Shown here: in pieces, positions 45,401 to 52,820 of the stretch
Layout of the letters: each line of letters opens with the position of its first letter
Numbering within the stretch: the first letter of the stretch is position 1
Origin: Candidatus Saccharimonadota bacterium
GTDB taxonomy: Bacteria; Patescibacteriota; Saccharimonadia; Saccharimonadales; Saccharimonadaceae
Direction of reading: 5' to 3'
Assembly (NCBI GenBank): GCA_026395405.1
Contig: JAPLYU010000001.1
Location: forward strand, 62,001-126,000
DNA length: 64,000 nucleotides
Notes under the pieces: model-generated
What the model was told of the DNA's origin: nothing
The model's database searches: none
Seen by the model: the letters and a program-made list of their open reading frames with translations, nothing else
Program-made: the position numbers and the translations under genes

Positions 45401-46279
45401 ACCACCGGCACTGTTGGTACCACCGGCTGCTCCGCCTTGTAACAATAAATCGCCACCAGCTAATGCAGCACCACCTGTACCAGCTGCACCGGCCCCAATT
45501 GTAAGTGATTTACCAGCTACACCAGCTCCTGCAGTTGCAACTGAAAGCGTATGGTTAGCGTTAACGCCGAATGTCAAATCACCGGCGTTGCTAATCATGA
45601 ATGAATCTACGCTCCCGGATTGAAGTTCCATGATATTGCCAGTACCGGTCTTGTTGATGAATACGCTGCTGGTGTTGGTTGAAGCGTCAGTTTGTACACC
45701 CTGGGCCAGCTGTACAAAATTCGCACTGGTCAAACCATTTAGCTTACCAGAGTTAAGCGCGTACGGAGTTGACGACAATCGTTTCATTGGCACCATCTCG
45801 CCATCAGGTACACAAGAAGTGAATGGGGTACAGGTGGTATTGGTGTTACCGATGTTTACTGACAAGTACAAAGTGTCTTGGTTCCAGTCAACACTGGCGC
45901 CAAATGGGGTAATCGAACCCAGGTTAACCGACATGTATCCGTTAATGACCTTTACGCCCTGGCCACCACCGTTGTTATTTAGGTAATTCTCTGTCCATTT
46001 CAATGCACCCGATGGAGAACCGGTAGCATCACCAGCAGTTAAGCCGTCACCATCTTGGTAGATTTTAAACTGCATATTGTAGTAGCCATCAGGGACAGTA
46101 GCGCCCTGAGCGTTAAGTAAACGACCCTGGAAATTCAATTGTTGATTAATGCCGGCAGTGGCGTGAGCGTGGGGAATAGAAATAATTCCAAATACGACAA
46201 ATACGCCCAATAAAAGGACGCCTATAAACCACTTATAGTAAACTCTTTTTGCCCCTGAATACATGTTTGTTTTTTGCAC
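39491..46279 (-). CDS. Giant repetitive secreted protein (2262 residues) with two C-terminal jelly-roll modules
   Basis: Signal peptide at about 15-42 (ends AHATA). Residues 43-210 form an N-terminal domain (NFQGRLLNAQGATVPDGYYN, ending RLSSTPYALNSGKL) of a kind common on large surface and fibre-like proteins. About 240-1510 is low-complexity Gly/Thr/Ser/Ala sequence made of six large degenerate units, each with GTMTISSSGNS, TTNVTIG and LQGGAGGS-type strands, probably a fibre. Two carbohydrate-binding-like jelly rolls follow (about 1697-1860 and 1863-2020), then a final domain. The start is GTG 46279 or ATG 46264; neither has a good ribosome site. Probably a long adhesin or stalk. Confidence 0.85.
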   Translation of the reverse strand: MQKTNMYSGAKRVYYKWFIGVLLLGVFVVFGIISIPHAHATAGINQQLNFQGRLLNAQGATVPDGYYNMQFKIYQDGDGLTAGDATGSPSGALKWTENYLNNNGGGQGVKVINGYMSVNLGSITPFGASVDWNQDTLYLSVNIGNTNTTCTPFTSCVPDGEMVPMKRLSSTPYALNSGKLNGLTSANFVQLAQGVQTDASTNTSSVFINKTGTGNIMELQSGSVDSFMISNAGDLTFGVNANHTLSVATAGAGVAGKSLTIGAGAAGTGGAALAGGDLLLQGGAAGGTNSAGGNVAIDAGVKSGSGADGNINIGTSHASTIQIGGTALAGTQTVAIGNNGTGTTNVTVGAASGAAGGTTTVQSKGDMNVTSASGNVGVTATAGTMTISSSGNSTLSASAGTMGISSSGNSTVTSTAGSVGLSSKTNTTVTTNGAVRATFDTANALYLGLGATAGLNPFTISSSGGTAGVAGSQLTVQGGVGGSSSAGGQLTLQGGAGGSTSGAGGAVAIQGGNATAGVSNGGDVSLNSGNKFSTGTDGNINIGTSNLGTIQVGNTTIAGIQAINIGTNNTASSTTNVIIGAGTSATAGTTTVRSKGDLTVNSNAGNVGISATAGTMTISSSGNSSISASAGTMGVSGSGTTTVTSTGSTVGLVSNGNTTFTTNSAVRGTFDTSNNLYLGLGATAGLNPFTIASSGGTAGVAGSQLTVRGGVGGSSSAGGQLTLQGGAGGSTSGAGGAVAIQGGNATAGASNGGDLTLNAGTKFGGGTDGNISIGNLNTNTIQVGNTALSAGIQAINIGTNNTAGGTTNVIIGSGTLAAGTTTIQSRDALSVTSSNSNVSMTAPNGTMTISSSGNSSLSATAGTMGVSGSGATTVTSTGSTVGLVSNGNTTFTTNSVVRGAFDTSNNLVLGNGVSVGTPNAFTVVGSGNSTAGGNGATLTVQGGSGSTTGQGGTATLQGGTAGATGIGGTAAVKGANGGATSGAGGTATVTGGTGGPSSAGGATTISGGSGGTTAGVGGDLTLQGGAGTGASIGGTVYIQGGTSGSSTVGAINIGTVSASTIAMGNSATTSIGIGNNAVAAGTQTISIGSTNLAANIQTINVGYSNTAGGTTNVNIGSGTLAAGTTTIRSRDALSVSSSNGNVSMTAPAGTMTISSSGNSSLAATAGTMGVSGSGATTLASTGSTVGITSATNTTMTATAGTIALSSSGDTTATSTTGAIGLSSKTNTTVTTNGAVRATFDTANALYLGLGATAGLNPFTISSSGGTAGVAGSQLTVQSGAGGSNSAGGQLSLQGGAGGSTAGAGGAVAIQGGNATAGVSNGGDVSLNSGNKFSTGTDGNINIGTSNLGTVQMGNTTIAGIQGINIGTNGTVNSTTNVTIGAASTALAGTTTLRSKGDLTVNSNAGNVGISATAGTMTISSSGNSSLTSTAGTIGLSSSGNTTFTTNGVVRATLDTANSLYLGNGVTAGTPNNFTIQGTGSTTTAVAGGAITLQGGNATVGNANGGNITVTGGTGVGTGVRGLVVLSTPTFNTIINDANCSNASGNCTIATTSIDNYSAIVAKETGVGFTVAMPDPSYGQATAAGRVIYITAANASSDFTLSVNGGGVGNTIAMRQNTTATMIWNGADWTAAGASSSTTLQSAYDNTLQSAGGAELVVSHTSNTNGLTIRDSSTNPVNGTLLSVQNSTAAGLFSVNSNVTEYATDAGAEVAGGSSTTFPASTWAVNGASAVSRYVTAGNNIATGQGSVQVITTSAAQDGAKNTLTSALTANMSYNVSFTTRLLSGSFTDMNVYYSIDGTAASVACKTNQVAYTSVWTKVNCSFAAPASSITAGNAILIRQTASGTVRTFYVDNLSVTIAASQNYTTDGGVDNAGSFSTNWNAATAGGAGGTVAQDLTDGQAASSSAKITGNPATANSGIRNKLSINPLISTLYRVTVYAKATAAFSDFKVRYSATGVQTSGAANYVDCVDYNTQTISTSSWTLVTCYITTDATNPTTPYLYFVQTAASAHQFSVDTASMTLASASTPGVQVGSGVNGGPTTLFTVDRGASAPIAANNDALLGSMYYDTTLGKLQCYESDGWGACGSSPDNIVTISPEYTNAVLHGTGVGTMTSDFCSDLLNINDPTNGPAICGNNETYNFYKWTSPQASPQTYSIYVTYQLPGTFKAFNSGSTSLMGKTDSTNSTVQYSVYKNDGASLALCGSIVPVSTNVQAAWLTGYANGAADPSTCGFAANNSIVFKIDAIASNNANAYIGNLNFAFSNK
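41860..45560. repeat. Large tandem DNA repeats inside the 2262-residue gene
   Basis: About six repeat units of 630-1015 bases. The segments beginning near 44047 and 44731 are almost identical for more than 100 bases at a spacing of about 690. Other conserved words recur near 42495, 44210 and 44900. Such repeats allow unit gain or loss by recombination and are prone to assembly collapse. Confidence 0.8.
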
Positions 46280-46421
46280 CTAAATACATGTTTGTTTATG
46301 TATTTTGTTTTATGTATTGTTTGTTAAAATAAAAGCCCTATGTCTCACACGTCTTTTATCTGTTCTAATCATAAACGGTATGAATTTTTTTTGCAAGTGT
46401 TGGACAGGGGAAAATTACTTT

Positions 46422-47411
46422 TTAAACATTTACTTGCGGATTTTGGATTAAACCACGTAATTTTAGGACACGTTTTTCTCGTTTTTCGCCAATGAAAAAG
46501 CTAGCCACAACGGCAACTGAGCCTACATATAAGGGCCACAAAACTAGAAGGTTATTGGTCGTTGTACTCGAAATCTTCCCTGTTGAGTCCAGGTTTCCTT
46601 GGCCATTGACGATAGAAGCGAATGACAAAAAGGCAACCCGGCCTTTGGAGTCGCTGGCTTGGATGCTTGCTTGATATGTACCGGCACGACTGTAAATATG
46701 GTCTGTTGTAAAACTAACATTATCATTACGAGGAACCATTTTATTGGTTGAATCCCCCCACATTACATTGACTGCGTATGGTGGAGTACCTCCAAGAATG
46801 CTGATGGGTATGTTTAGTTGCTGGCCAGGGAAGGTACCTCGATAAACGGCGTCGGTGTTAATTACAAGTTGAGAATCACTAAGACCTAATGAGGTAATTG
46901 GCCCAGCTTGTGCTGCCGAAGCGTCATAATAAACAACTACAGAGTTCGAATCCGGCCCGGCCTGGTTCAACGAATCATAAACCCGGGCTACCAATGTATT
47001 TTGACCGTACATAAGATCACTTTCCAACGAATAAAGCCCAGTATCACTGCAGGGGGTAGAGCCAGCGAATATTTCATTTTTAAATACCTCAACCAACGTA
47101 GTTGCCGGGCACGTACCAGAAATACTTATCGGGACGGTGCTGAAATGTTGTCCGTTTACGGGTGTCTTGATGGTCGCAGAAACGGTGGGTGGCTTGCCGG
47201 GCATTATTCCGGTCAGACCGACCGAAGCCGATTCTGGGCCGTTATATGGGGTTGCAGCATACACAGTGAAGGTTGTCAGCGCAAGTCCAATTAGCAATAG
47301 TAAAAAACCGAGTGGAATATACGAAGTATGTTCGTGAGGGCGCAGGCGACCACTGTGACGATGGTGACTTAATTTAAGCCATTCTAACATAAACTTTATT
47401 ATATCACGCAC
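46422..47411 (-). CDS. Surface protein with Ig/PKD-like domains between two membrane helices
   Basis: 329 residues. N-terminal helix (about 32-52), Ig-like domain with IKTPVNGQHFSTVPISISG (about 80-165; Cys pair in SGTCPAT/STPCSD), a PKD-like domain (about 195-270; VMWGDSTNK, the usual W-x-F/W-G-D core, and HIYSRAGTYQASIQ), and a C-terminal membrane helix (about 285-305) with a basic tail. Anchored at both ends. Lies between the giant secreted protein and the DUF916-like gene, in the same orientation, so it may be a scaffold of one surface assembly. Confidence 0.8.
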   Translation of the reverse strand: MRDIIKFMLEWLKLSHHRHSGRLRPHEHTSYIPLGFLLLLIGLALTTFTVYAATPYNGPESASVGLTGIMPGKPPTVSATIKTPVNGQHFSTVPISISGTCPATTLVEVFKNEIFAGSTPCSDTGLYSLESDLMYGQNTLVARVYDSLNQAGPDSNSVVVYYDASAAQAGPITSLGLSDSQLVINTDAVYRGTFPGQQLNIPISILGGTPPYAVNVMWGDSTNKMVPRNDNVSFTTDHIYSRAGTYQASIQASDSKGRVAFLSFASIVNGQGNLDSTGKISSTTTNNLLVLWPLYVGSVAVVASFFIGEKREKRVLKLRGLIQNPQVNV

Positions 47412-47426
47412 CTTTTGTCAGATTAT

Positions 47427-48443
47427 CTATCTTCGTCTTCGGTAACTATGGGATTTGTTGACTACATAGCGGTTATAACGTTTGATTCCGAAGATAAGGG
47501 CAATTATTACACCAATCAGGACTACGATGATTACCAATATCAATCGCCACGGGATAACCCAGAATGTCAAAACTTGGGTTAATGTCTGATTTTTTGCACC
47601 ATAAGTAAGTTTTAATGTTGCCGTATATTTTCCAAATAGCCATTTGTTGCCTAATTGTCCTTCGTTTAAGACCTGACTGAATTTACGGATACTGTGGGGC
47701 AAGACAAAACCCGGAGGCTGATTTACATTTACGTCAGCGACTTTTTTACCAAACATATCATTTATTGATATCACGCCAGCTGGTTGCTCAAATACATTAC
47801 CATTGTTTTGCAGTCTGACATCAAAGTTTATTGGTGTTTGTTCGAATAACCAACTCGACTTGCTAGTGCCGGGGACTGTAGCCGTATAGCTTGCAACCGT
47901 TAGGTTTTCTTTGGCATCACCGTTGACTCTGATGAATATTAATGCCCCCAGGCTTGGAGTCAACGCTACTCCGGTTCCCTTGAGTTCCGGTGCAGTAGCA
48001 GTAAATCGGATAACTCCGTAATAACCACCAGGCGATGCGTTGGCTGGCACATGAATGGTTATTGGCAGAGTCTTTATCTGTTTTGAATTCAAAGTAAGCT
48101 GCGCCGGTGGAGCTATCCAATTAATAATTGAATATGGGCCAGGCGTAGTGTTATCGATGTTAACTTTTGGAAGCCCCTGTTCGCCGGACGCACCGAAATC
48201 GTCGACTTGACCGGTGACTACTTGCGGAACCAATGATATATTACGCAGGTTAATCTGAGCAGAGACAGTTTGTCCAGGGTCGGCCTTTAGGACTAGTACT
48301 GGAGGTGCGATTTCTAGGGCAGATCCGCTTCCAGGAAGTGATTTCGTTGTCTGCGCAGCTACAATCGGACCAGTTGCAAACAAAATGGCAGCAAAAATAG
48401 CCAGCCCAATTGTTGTCATAGCGTATATGGTGTATTTTTTCAT
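47427..48443 (-). CDS. DUF916/WxL-interacting-like membrane protein
   Basis: 338 residues. Signal peptide (about 1-30), two Ig-like regions (about 45-150 with LVLKADPGQTVSAQINLRN and THVPANASPGGYYGVIRF-type strand; 160-275 with FDVRLQNNGN) and a C-terminal membrane helix (about 293-317) followed by a basic cytoplasmic tail RYNRYVVNKSHSYRRRR. This is the layout of DUF916 proteins that hold WxL surface proteins in Gram-positive bacteria. It is followed upstream by secreted proteins that end in a shared C-terminal domain, the arrangement seen in WxL loci. Confidence 0.75.
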   Translation of the reverse strand: MKKYTIYAMTTIGLAIFAAILFATGPIVAAQTTKSLPGSGSALEIAPPVLVLKADPGQTVSAQINLRNISLVPQVVTGQVDDFGASGEQGLPKVNIDNTTPGPYSIINWIAPPAQLTLNSKQIKTLPITIHVPANASPGGYYGVIRFTATAPELKGTGVALTPSLGALIFIRVNGDAKENLTVASYTATVPGTSKSSWLFEQTPINFDVRLQNNGNVFEQPAGVISINDMFGKKVADVNVNQPPGFVLPHSIRKFSQVLNEGQLGNKWLFGKYTATLKLTYGAKNQTLTQVLTFWVIPWRLILVIIVVLIGVIIALIFGIKRYNRYVVNKSHSYRRRR

Positions 48444-48446
48444 ATT

Positions 48447-49571
48447 TTAAAACGTCGGCGTACAAATGTAGGTTAGTGTTGTCGTGTATGAACCGGCAGG
48501 CTGACTACCTGGTACGTTAACTATATAAGACACGGTATAGATTTGAGCATCGGTACCACCGGCTCCACCGCTTGCACTGTTAGCGATAGGGTCACCAGTT
48601 AAAAACTTAAAACTATCGACGGTATTGTAGCCAGCCAAAGCTTGACCCTTAAGGTTTGTCCCGTTGGCAGCAGGAGCAACTTCTGCACCTACAACCGGGT
48701 TAGACACACCAAGTGTATTTAACCTCAGGTTTAATCCAAACTGACTGACACCGTGTTTGCTGACGTCGATTGCACCCATTGCCGTAATTGGGTTGGTCCC
48801 GTTGGTCATAGTCGATCCGTTGGCGCTAATCGAATATCCCGCACCGGCATTGGTTGATGCCGCTAGTTGTGACGATGCCGTAGCGGTTACAGCCGGTGAG
48901 AATTGCGTGCTAAACGCGACCGCACTGACGGTTGCAGTACTACAATCTGGAACACCAGAAGTCCCGTCTACGGTAATTGTTGCACCAGCGCAAAAGACTA
49001 GCGATTCGGGCATAGTCCCGGTAAGGACGATTTGTAACGCCGTTGCTGCGGCAACAGTACCAGTGTCAGTTACTGTGCCTCCTAATGTAGCCAATGTATA
49101 GGTCGATATGCGGACATAGAATGTTTGTGCTGTGATGGTAGGGTTGGTTACTCCGGCTAAGGTGTAGTCAACCACTTGCGGTCCCGTAACAGACGCCGGT
49201 ACTCTGGTAATATATGGCTGACCGTTGACATGGGCAGCATCTATCGTAAATCCGGTCGCACCGTTTTGGGCTGATAAAGTCGCAGTTGCGGTGTTTAAAC
49301 CGGTCGGAGTAACACATGCTCCACCAGCAGTCGTACAATACAAAAACTGAATCGAGCCGACATTGCCAGTCGTAGGGATTGTAAATGCGAAATGATGGTT
49401 TACAGAACCACCAATTTTTGAACCTTCATCGGTTGCACCTTTTTGTAAAGTCAAAGTTCGTGGTTGAAGCGGTGCTGCATATGACATCTGGCTTTGCAAT
49501 ACTGGTATAACAGTAGCGCCAAACAAAAATACCGCTACCAGTGCTATTCTTCGAATTTTTATTTTACCCAT
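48447..49571 (-). CDS. Secreted protein, paralogue of the 49677-50813 product
   Basis: 374 residues, signal peptide 1-32 (ends MSYAAP). It is closely similar along its length to the next protein upstream: RTLTLQKGATDEGSKIGG, HHFAFTIPTTGNVGSIQFLY, YCTTAGGACVTPTGLNTATAT, MPESLVFCAGATITV, and the end IYTVSYIVNVPGSQPAGSYT, ending in YICTPTF. Predicted to be all-beta with two or more disulfides. It starts within 65 bases of a promoter whose -35 lies in a hairpin arm. The C-terminal domain could be the part recognised by the DUF916-like neighbour, four bases downstream. Confidence 0.8.
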   Translation of the reverse strand: MGKIKIRRIALVAVFLFGATVIPVLQSQMSYAAPLQPRTLTLQKGATDEGSKIGGSVNHHFAFTIPTTGNVGSIQFLYCTTAGGACVTPTGLNTATATLSAQNGATGFTIDAAHVNGQPYITRVPASVTGPQVVDYTLAGVTNPTITAQTFYVRISTYTLATLGGTVTDTGTVAAATALQIVLTGTMPESLVFCAGATITVDGTSGVPDCSTATVSAVAFSTQFSPAVTATASSQLAASTNAGAGYSISANGSTMTNGTNPITAMGAIDVSKHGVSQFGLNLRLNTLGVSNPVVGAEVAPAANGTNLKGQALAGYNTVDSFKFLTGDPIANSASGGAGGTDAQIYTVSYIVNVPGSQPAGSYTTTLTYICTPTF

Positions 49572-49619
49572 TATTAGCGTTAGCCCTCACTCTCGTTAAG
49601 GGAATTGTAACATAAGCAA

Positions 49620-49656
49620 TTAATAACCGTCAACAACATTTTTTGACGGTTATTAA
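49620..49656. terminator. 14-bp hairpin that overlaps the next promoter
   Basis: TTAATAACCGTCAA (49620-49633) and TTGACGGTTATTAA (49643-49656) form a perfect stem with a nine-base loop, after the stop of the 49677-50813 gene. On the minus strand the TTGACG of one arm is correctly spaced (17-18 bases) from TACAAT to serve as -35 for the gene at 48447-49571. Confidence 0.55.
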
Positions 49657-49676
49657 TATTTATTACGAATTCTGGT

Positions 49677-50813
49677 TTAGAAAGTTGGAGTACAAATGTA
49701 AGTTAGGGTTGTTGTGTAAGTACCGGCAGGCTGGCTACCAGGGACGTTCACGATGTACGATACCCGGAAGATTTGAGCGTCGGTTCCACCGGCACCACCA
49801 CCATAGCTATCAGCAACTATGTCACCAGTCAGATAACTAAAATGATCGACGGTGTTGTAGTTTGCATGTGCCTGGCCTCGATAGTTGGTACCGTTTTCTG
49901 CTGGGGCAACTTCAAGCCCTACTGGAACCGTAGATGTTAGAACCGTGTTCAACTTAAGGTTCATGCCGAACTGGCTGGCGCCATGTGCACCAAGTGATGC
50001 CGTACTACCTAACCCAGTGATAGTGTTAAGACCTGAGGTTAGCGTCGGTCCATTAACAGTAATTGCATAACCCGCCCCGGCATTGGTTGATGCGGCCATT
50101 TCCGAAAAGGCAGTAGCAGTGTCGGTTGGAGAAAACAATTGATTAAAGGCGACATCACCAATCGTTGCAGTTGCGCAGTCTGGTAACCCAGATACCCCAT
50201 TTACGCCAACTGTACCACCTGCACAAAAGACTAGTGATTCTGGCATTGTCCCGGATAGGTTGATTTGGGTTGCAGTACTAGCGGCAACAGTACCAGCGTC
50301 AATCGCTGTACCAGAGGTGTCGATCGAGGTATAGGTCGATATGCGAACGTAGAAAGTTTGATTGGTAGTGGTAGGGTTTGTCACACCTGACAACTCATAT
50401 GTAACCGCCTGAGTAGCACCGACTGGCGCTGCGACCCGTGTAATATACGGGTTACCGTTAAGATGAGTAGCGTCCATCGAAAATCCAGTAGCGCCGGTTT
50501 GATCAGTCAAGGTAGCAGTCGTTGTATCTAGTCCAGTAGGGGTCACGCAAGCAGTGGCCGCCAAGGTACAATATTCAAATTTAATCGATCCAACAGTTGT
50601 ATTGCTGTGAATTGTGAAAGCAAACTGGTGTTTTACAACGCCTCCGGGTTTTGAGCCACCATCAGATGCTCCAGCAACCAGAGTTAAAACTCGGGGAGCG
50701 ATTTGAATAGGTGCGGCATAAGCCGTCATCGGCCATACCGTCTGTAATACTAAAATTCCGGCGATACTAATAACGCCTAATACTCTTGCGACTGTTTTTT
50801 GGTGGACTTTCAT
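49677..50813 (-). CDS. Secreted protein, paralogue of the 48447-49571 product
   Basis: 378 residues, signal peptide 1-33 (ends MTAYAAP). Same plan as its paralogue: PRVLTLVAGASDGGSKPGG, KHQFAFTIHSNTTVGSIKFE, ACVTPTGLDTTTATL, MPESLVFCAGGTVGV, and IFRVSYIVNVPGSQPAGTYT, ending YICTPTF. This tandem pair suggests a duplication that has been kept, possibly for antigenic or binding variety. It has a consensus-like promoter (TTGACA, 17, TATATT) about 40 bases upstream. Confidence 0.8.
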   Translation of the reverse strand: MKVHQKTVARVLGVISIAGILVLQTVWPMTAYAAPIQIAPRVLTLVAGASDGGSKPGGVVKHQFAFTIHSNTTVGSIKFEYCTLAATACVTPTGLDTTTATLTDQTGATGFSMDATHLNGNPYITRVAAPVGATQAVTYELSGVTNPTTTNQTFYVRISTYTSIDTSGTAIDAGTVAASTATQINLSGTMPESLVFCAGGTVGVNGVSGLPDCATATIGDVAFNQLFSPTDTATAFSEMAASTNAGAGYAITVNGPTLTSGLNTITGLGSTASLGAHGASQFGMNLKLNTVLTSTVPVGLEVAPAENGTNYRGQAHANYNTVDHFSYLTGDIVADSYGGGAGGTDAQIFRVSYIVNVPGSQPAGTYTTTLTYICTPTF

Positions 50814-50855
50814 GTTTTTGTTTTCTCAATCTTTTAAAATTGTGTTGTTAAATTG

Positions 50856-50884
50856 AATATAGCACTAGCGTAATAAGCTGTCAA
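50856..50884 (-). promoter_or_regulatory. Promoter of the 49677-50813 gene
   Basis: On the minus strand TTGACA (50884-50879), a 17-base spacer and TATATT (50861-50856), giving a leader of about 35-40 bases. Confidence 0.75.
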
Positions 50885-50929
50885 CTATTTTTATATGATA
50901 TATGATATAAGTTATCCACAGGGGCGAGG

Positions 50930-51667
50930 TCAGTATGTACCGGTTACGACGATGGTTTGGCTAGTCGTGTATGCTCCACCAGGGGTCAATCCAGCTACAT
51001 TAACCATGTAGGTGATGGTGTAATTTGTCAGACCCGAGCTTTTTGGGGCATTGGCAATTGTCTCACCACTGACGTAGCGATATTGGTTAGTCGTATTATA
51101 GTTGGTGGCAGCTGTTCCATAGCCAAACTGTCCATTATCTGGGTTAGCTCCGACCGAAACCGGTGTGGTATTAGCCACTAAATTAATTCCGAACTGCTCA
51201 GTTCCTTTGTGGGACGAATCATTTGCCGACATGGCTGTAATTGTATGAGCGCCATACGACGGTGGATTACCATAAATCATGGCCACGTATCCAAAGCTGG
51301 TGTAATTTAAAATCGAAAAGGTTGCGGTTGTAAATGTAGGATTACTGGGGCTGAAACTGCCGAAATCAATACTGCCGCTGGTGATAGCGAAAGACAGAGC
51401 CGGGTCAGGGGTTGTCTGAGACCCAGTGTTAATCTGGTAACCGTTGCTGGCGGTATTGCCAACGGCTAAATCGCCAATCGAAGCAGCCGCCTGGTAGTGC
51501 GCCGAAGTTCCTTGGCTAACGTCACCAACGCCGAGGGCGCTTTCATCAATATGATAATGAGCAGACTGAAGGGTTTCGGCGTAAGTTTTTGTTGCAACCA
51601 AAGATACCATAAACAGCATAATAATAAACAGGCTTACCCACCAGCTTAACCTTAACCTCTTTGGCAT
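50930..51667 (-). CDS. Secreted protein sharing the C-terminal domain of the two paralogues
   Basis: 245 residues. Signal peptide 1-30 (ends TYAET). N-terminal part HYHIDESALGVGD...YQAAASIGDLAVG is a short motif often found at the start of such exported proteins. The last 110 residues (TEQFGINLVANT, ATNYNTTNQYRYVSGETIA, TITYMVNVAGLTPGGAYTT) align in order with the C-terminal domain of the two paralogues (SQFGLNLRLNT, YNTVDSFKFLTGD, YTVSYIVNVPGSQPAGSYTT). So three consecutive genes encode one C-terminal module with different heads. Confidence 0.8.
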   Translation of the reverse strand: MPKRLRLSWWVSLFIIMLFMVSLVATKTYAETLQSAHYHIDESALGVGDVSQGTSAHYQAAASIGDLAVGNTASNGYQINTGSQTTPDPALSFAITSGSIDFGSFSPSNPTFTTATFSILNYTSFGYVAMIYGNPPSYGAHTITAMSANDSSHKGTEQFGINLVANTTPVSVGANPDNGQFGYGTAATNYNTTNQYRYVSGETIANAPKSSGLTNYTITYMVNVAGLTPGGAYTTSQTIVVTGTY

Positions 51668-51725
51668 AGTACTATTGTCGAGTAAATATAGTTATTTTGC
51701 AAGTTAACGGCAATTTGCGTGCCAT

Positions 51726-51744
51726 AAGTATAAGCGCTATACTT
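51726..51744. promoter_or_regulatory. Inverted repeat between divergent surface genes
   Basis: AAGTATA (51726-51732) and TATACTT (51738-51744) are perfect 7-base arms around AGCGC, in the 104 bases between divergent genes starting at 51667 (minus) and 51772 (plus). A dimeric regulator site is possible. The half-site resembles CATACTT words near the AbrB-like gene at 61224. Confidence 0.4.
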
Positions 51745-51771
51745 ATACAGAAGTAAAACCTAGGTATTTTT

Positions 51772-52818
51772 ATGGATAAAGACACGGATCAAAAACCAAC
51801 AGACAATCCGAATGAACCGCCAGCTCCCGAAGTTCTGCGGTCTCAATTCGACGATCCGTCAAAAGCAGCGGCAACACCCGAACAGGGCGCCGTTCCAGCT
51901 GCAAAACCAAAACCGCGACATAATATATATAGACCCAGCCACAAAGCCACTTTCATTGGATTGGGCGTAGTAGCAGTAATTTTGCTGATTAATGCCGCAA
52001 TAATAATTGTTCTGATGAATATTCAAAGTAAAAACAATTCCGAAGTCAGTATCGGTGGTGTAAAAATCAGTCCAGAGGTCCTAGAAACGCTCGGCGTCAG
52101 TCGAAATACAGTCGGCAAGACTGGGTCCGAACTGGTTGTTAATCCGGATGCGAAGTTCACGGGTAATATAACAGTGGGCGGGAATATACAAATTGCAGGA
52201 AAACTTGAAATGAACAGCGGTATTTTAGCCAGTGAGGCAACTTTTACAAAACTTTCAGCAGGTGATACTTCGCTTTCAAAATTAAATGTTAACGGCGACG
52301 CAACTATCAGCGGTCTAGTTTTGCGTAATAATCTATCTGTTGCTGGCTCAACTACTTTGCAAGGGCCGGTGGTAGTCAGTTCACTTATGACAGTCAGCAA
52401 CAATATGAACGTAGCGGGTAATTTGGCTGTCGGCGGAGTCTTGTCGGTCAGGAGTTTTGAGGCCAGCAGCTTGACATCAGATACGACACTGACAATCGGC
52501 GGGCATATAATTACTCGTGGCTCGAGCCCCGGTGTTTCAAAGGGGAGTGGTCTGAATGCGGTTGATACGGTCTCAATCAGCGGAAGTGATGCAGCCGGGA
52601 CGGTTAATGTCAATATAGGGGCCGGAGGCCGTAGTGGTACCGTGGCCAACATCAGCTTTGTACAACAATACGCTAACACCCCGCACGTAATAATTACGGC
52701 AATCGGTAGCGGGGTAACAGACGCCTATATTGCAAGCCGAACTTCCACAGGTTTTAGTATTGGAGTTGGTTCAATCGCGGTTGGTGGCCACTCATTTGAC
52801 TATATTATTATGCAATAG
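51772..52818 (+). CDS. Membrane-anchored fibre-like protein
   Basis: 348 residues. A disordered acidic/Pro-rich cytoplasmic segment (1-60), one membrane helix (about 62-84), then about 160 residues of short repeated beta strands (ITVGGNIQIAGKLEMNSG, NLSVAGSTTLQGPVVV, NMNVAGNLAVGGVLS) typical of trimeric fibre shafts, and a C-terminal knob (about 265-348, SGTVANISFVQQYANTPHVI onwards) of the tail-fibre/H-type type. Topology would place the knob outside the cell. Probably a surface adhesin. Confidence 0.78.
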   Translation: MDKDTDQKPTDNPNEPPAPEVLRSQFDDPSKAAATPEQGAVPAAKPKPRHNIYRPSHKATFIGLGVVAVILLINAAIIIVLMNIQSKNNSEVSIGGVKISPEVLETLGVSRNTVGKTGSELVVNPDAKFTGNITVGGNIQIAGKLEMNSGILASEATFTKLSAGDTSLSKLNVNGDATISGLVLRNNLSVAGSTTLQGPVVVSSLMTVSNNMNVAGNLAVGGVLSVRSFEASSLTSDTTLTIGGHIITRGSSPGVSKGSGLNAVDTVSISGSDAAGTVNVNIGAGGRSGTVANISFVQQYANTPHVIITAIGSGVTDAYIASRTSTGFSIGVGSIAVGGHSFDYIIMQ

Positions 52819-52820
52819 CA

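Noticed and set aside
41860-45560. Repetitive DNA considered as a CRISPR array or satellite
   Set aside because: Units are long, degenerate, in one open frame and without spacer structure; they encode protein repeats.
41958-45986. Long plus-strand frames rich in Val, Pro and Leu opposite the 2262-residue gene
   Set aside because: They are complements of Gly/Thr/Ser-rich codons, have no ribosome sites, and break at repeat boundaries; shadows of the minus-strand gene.
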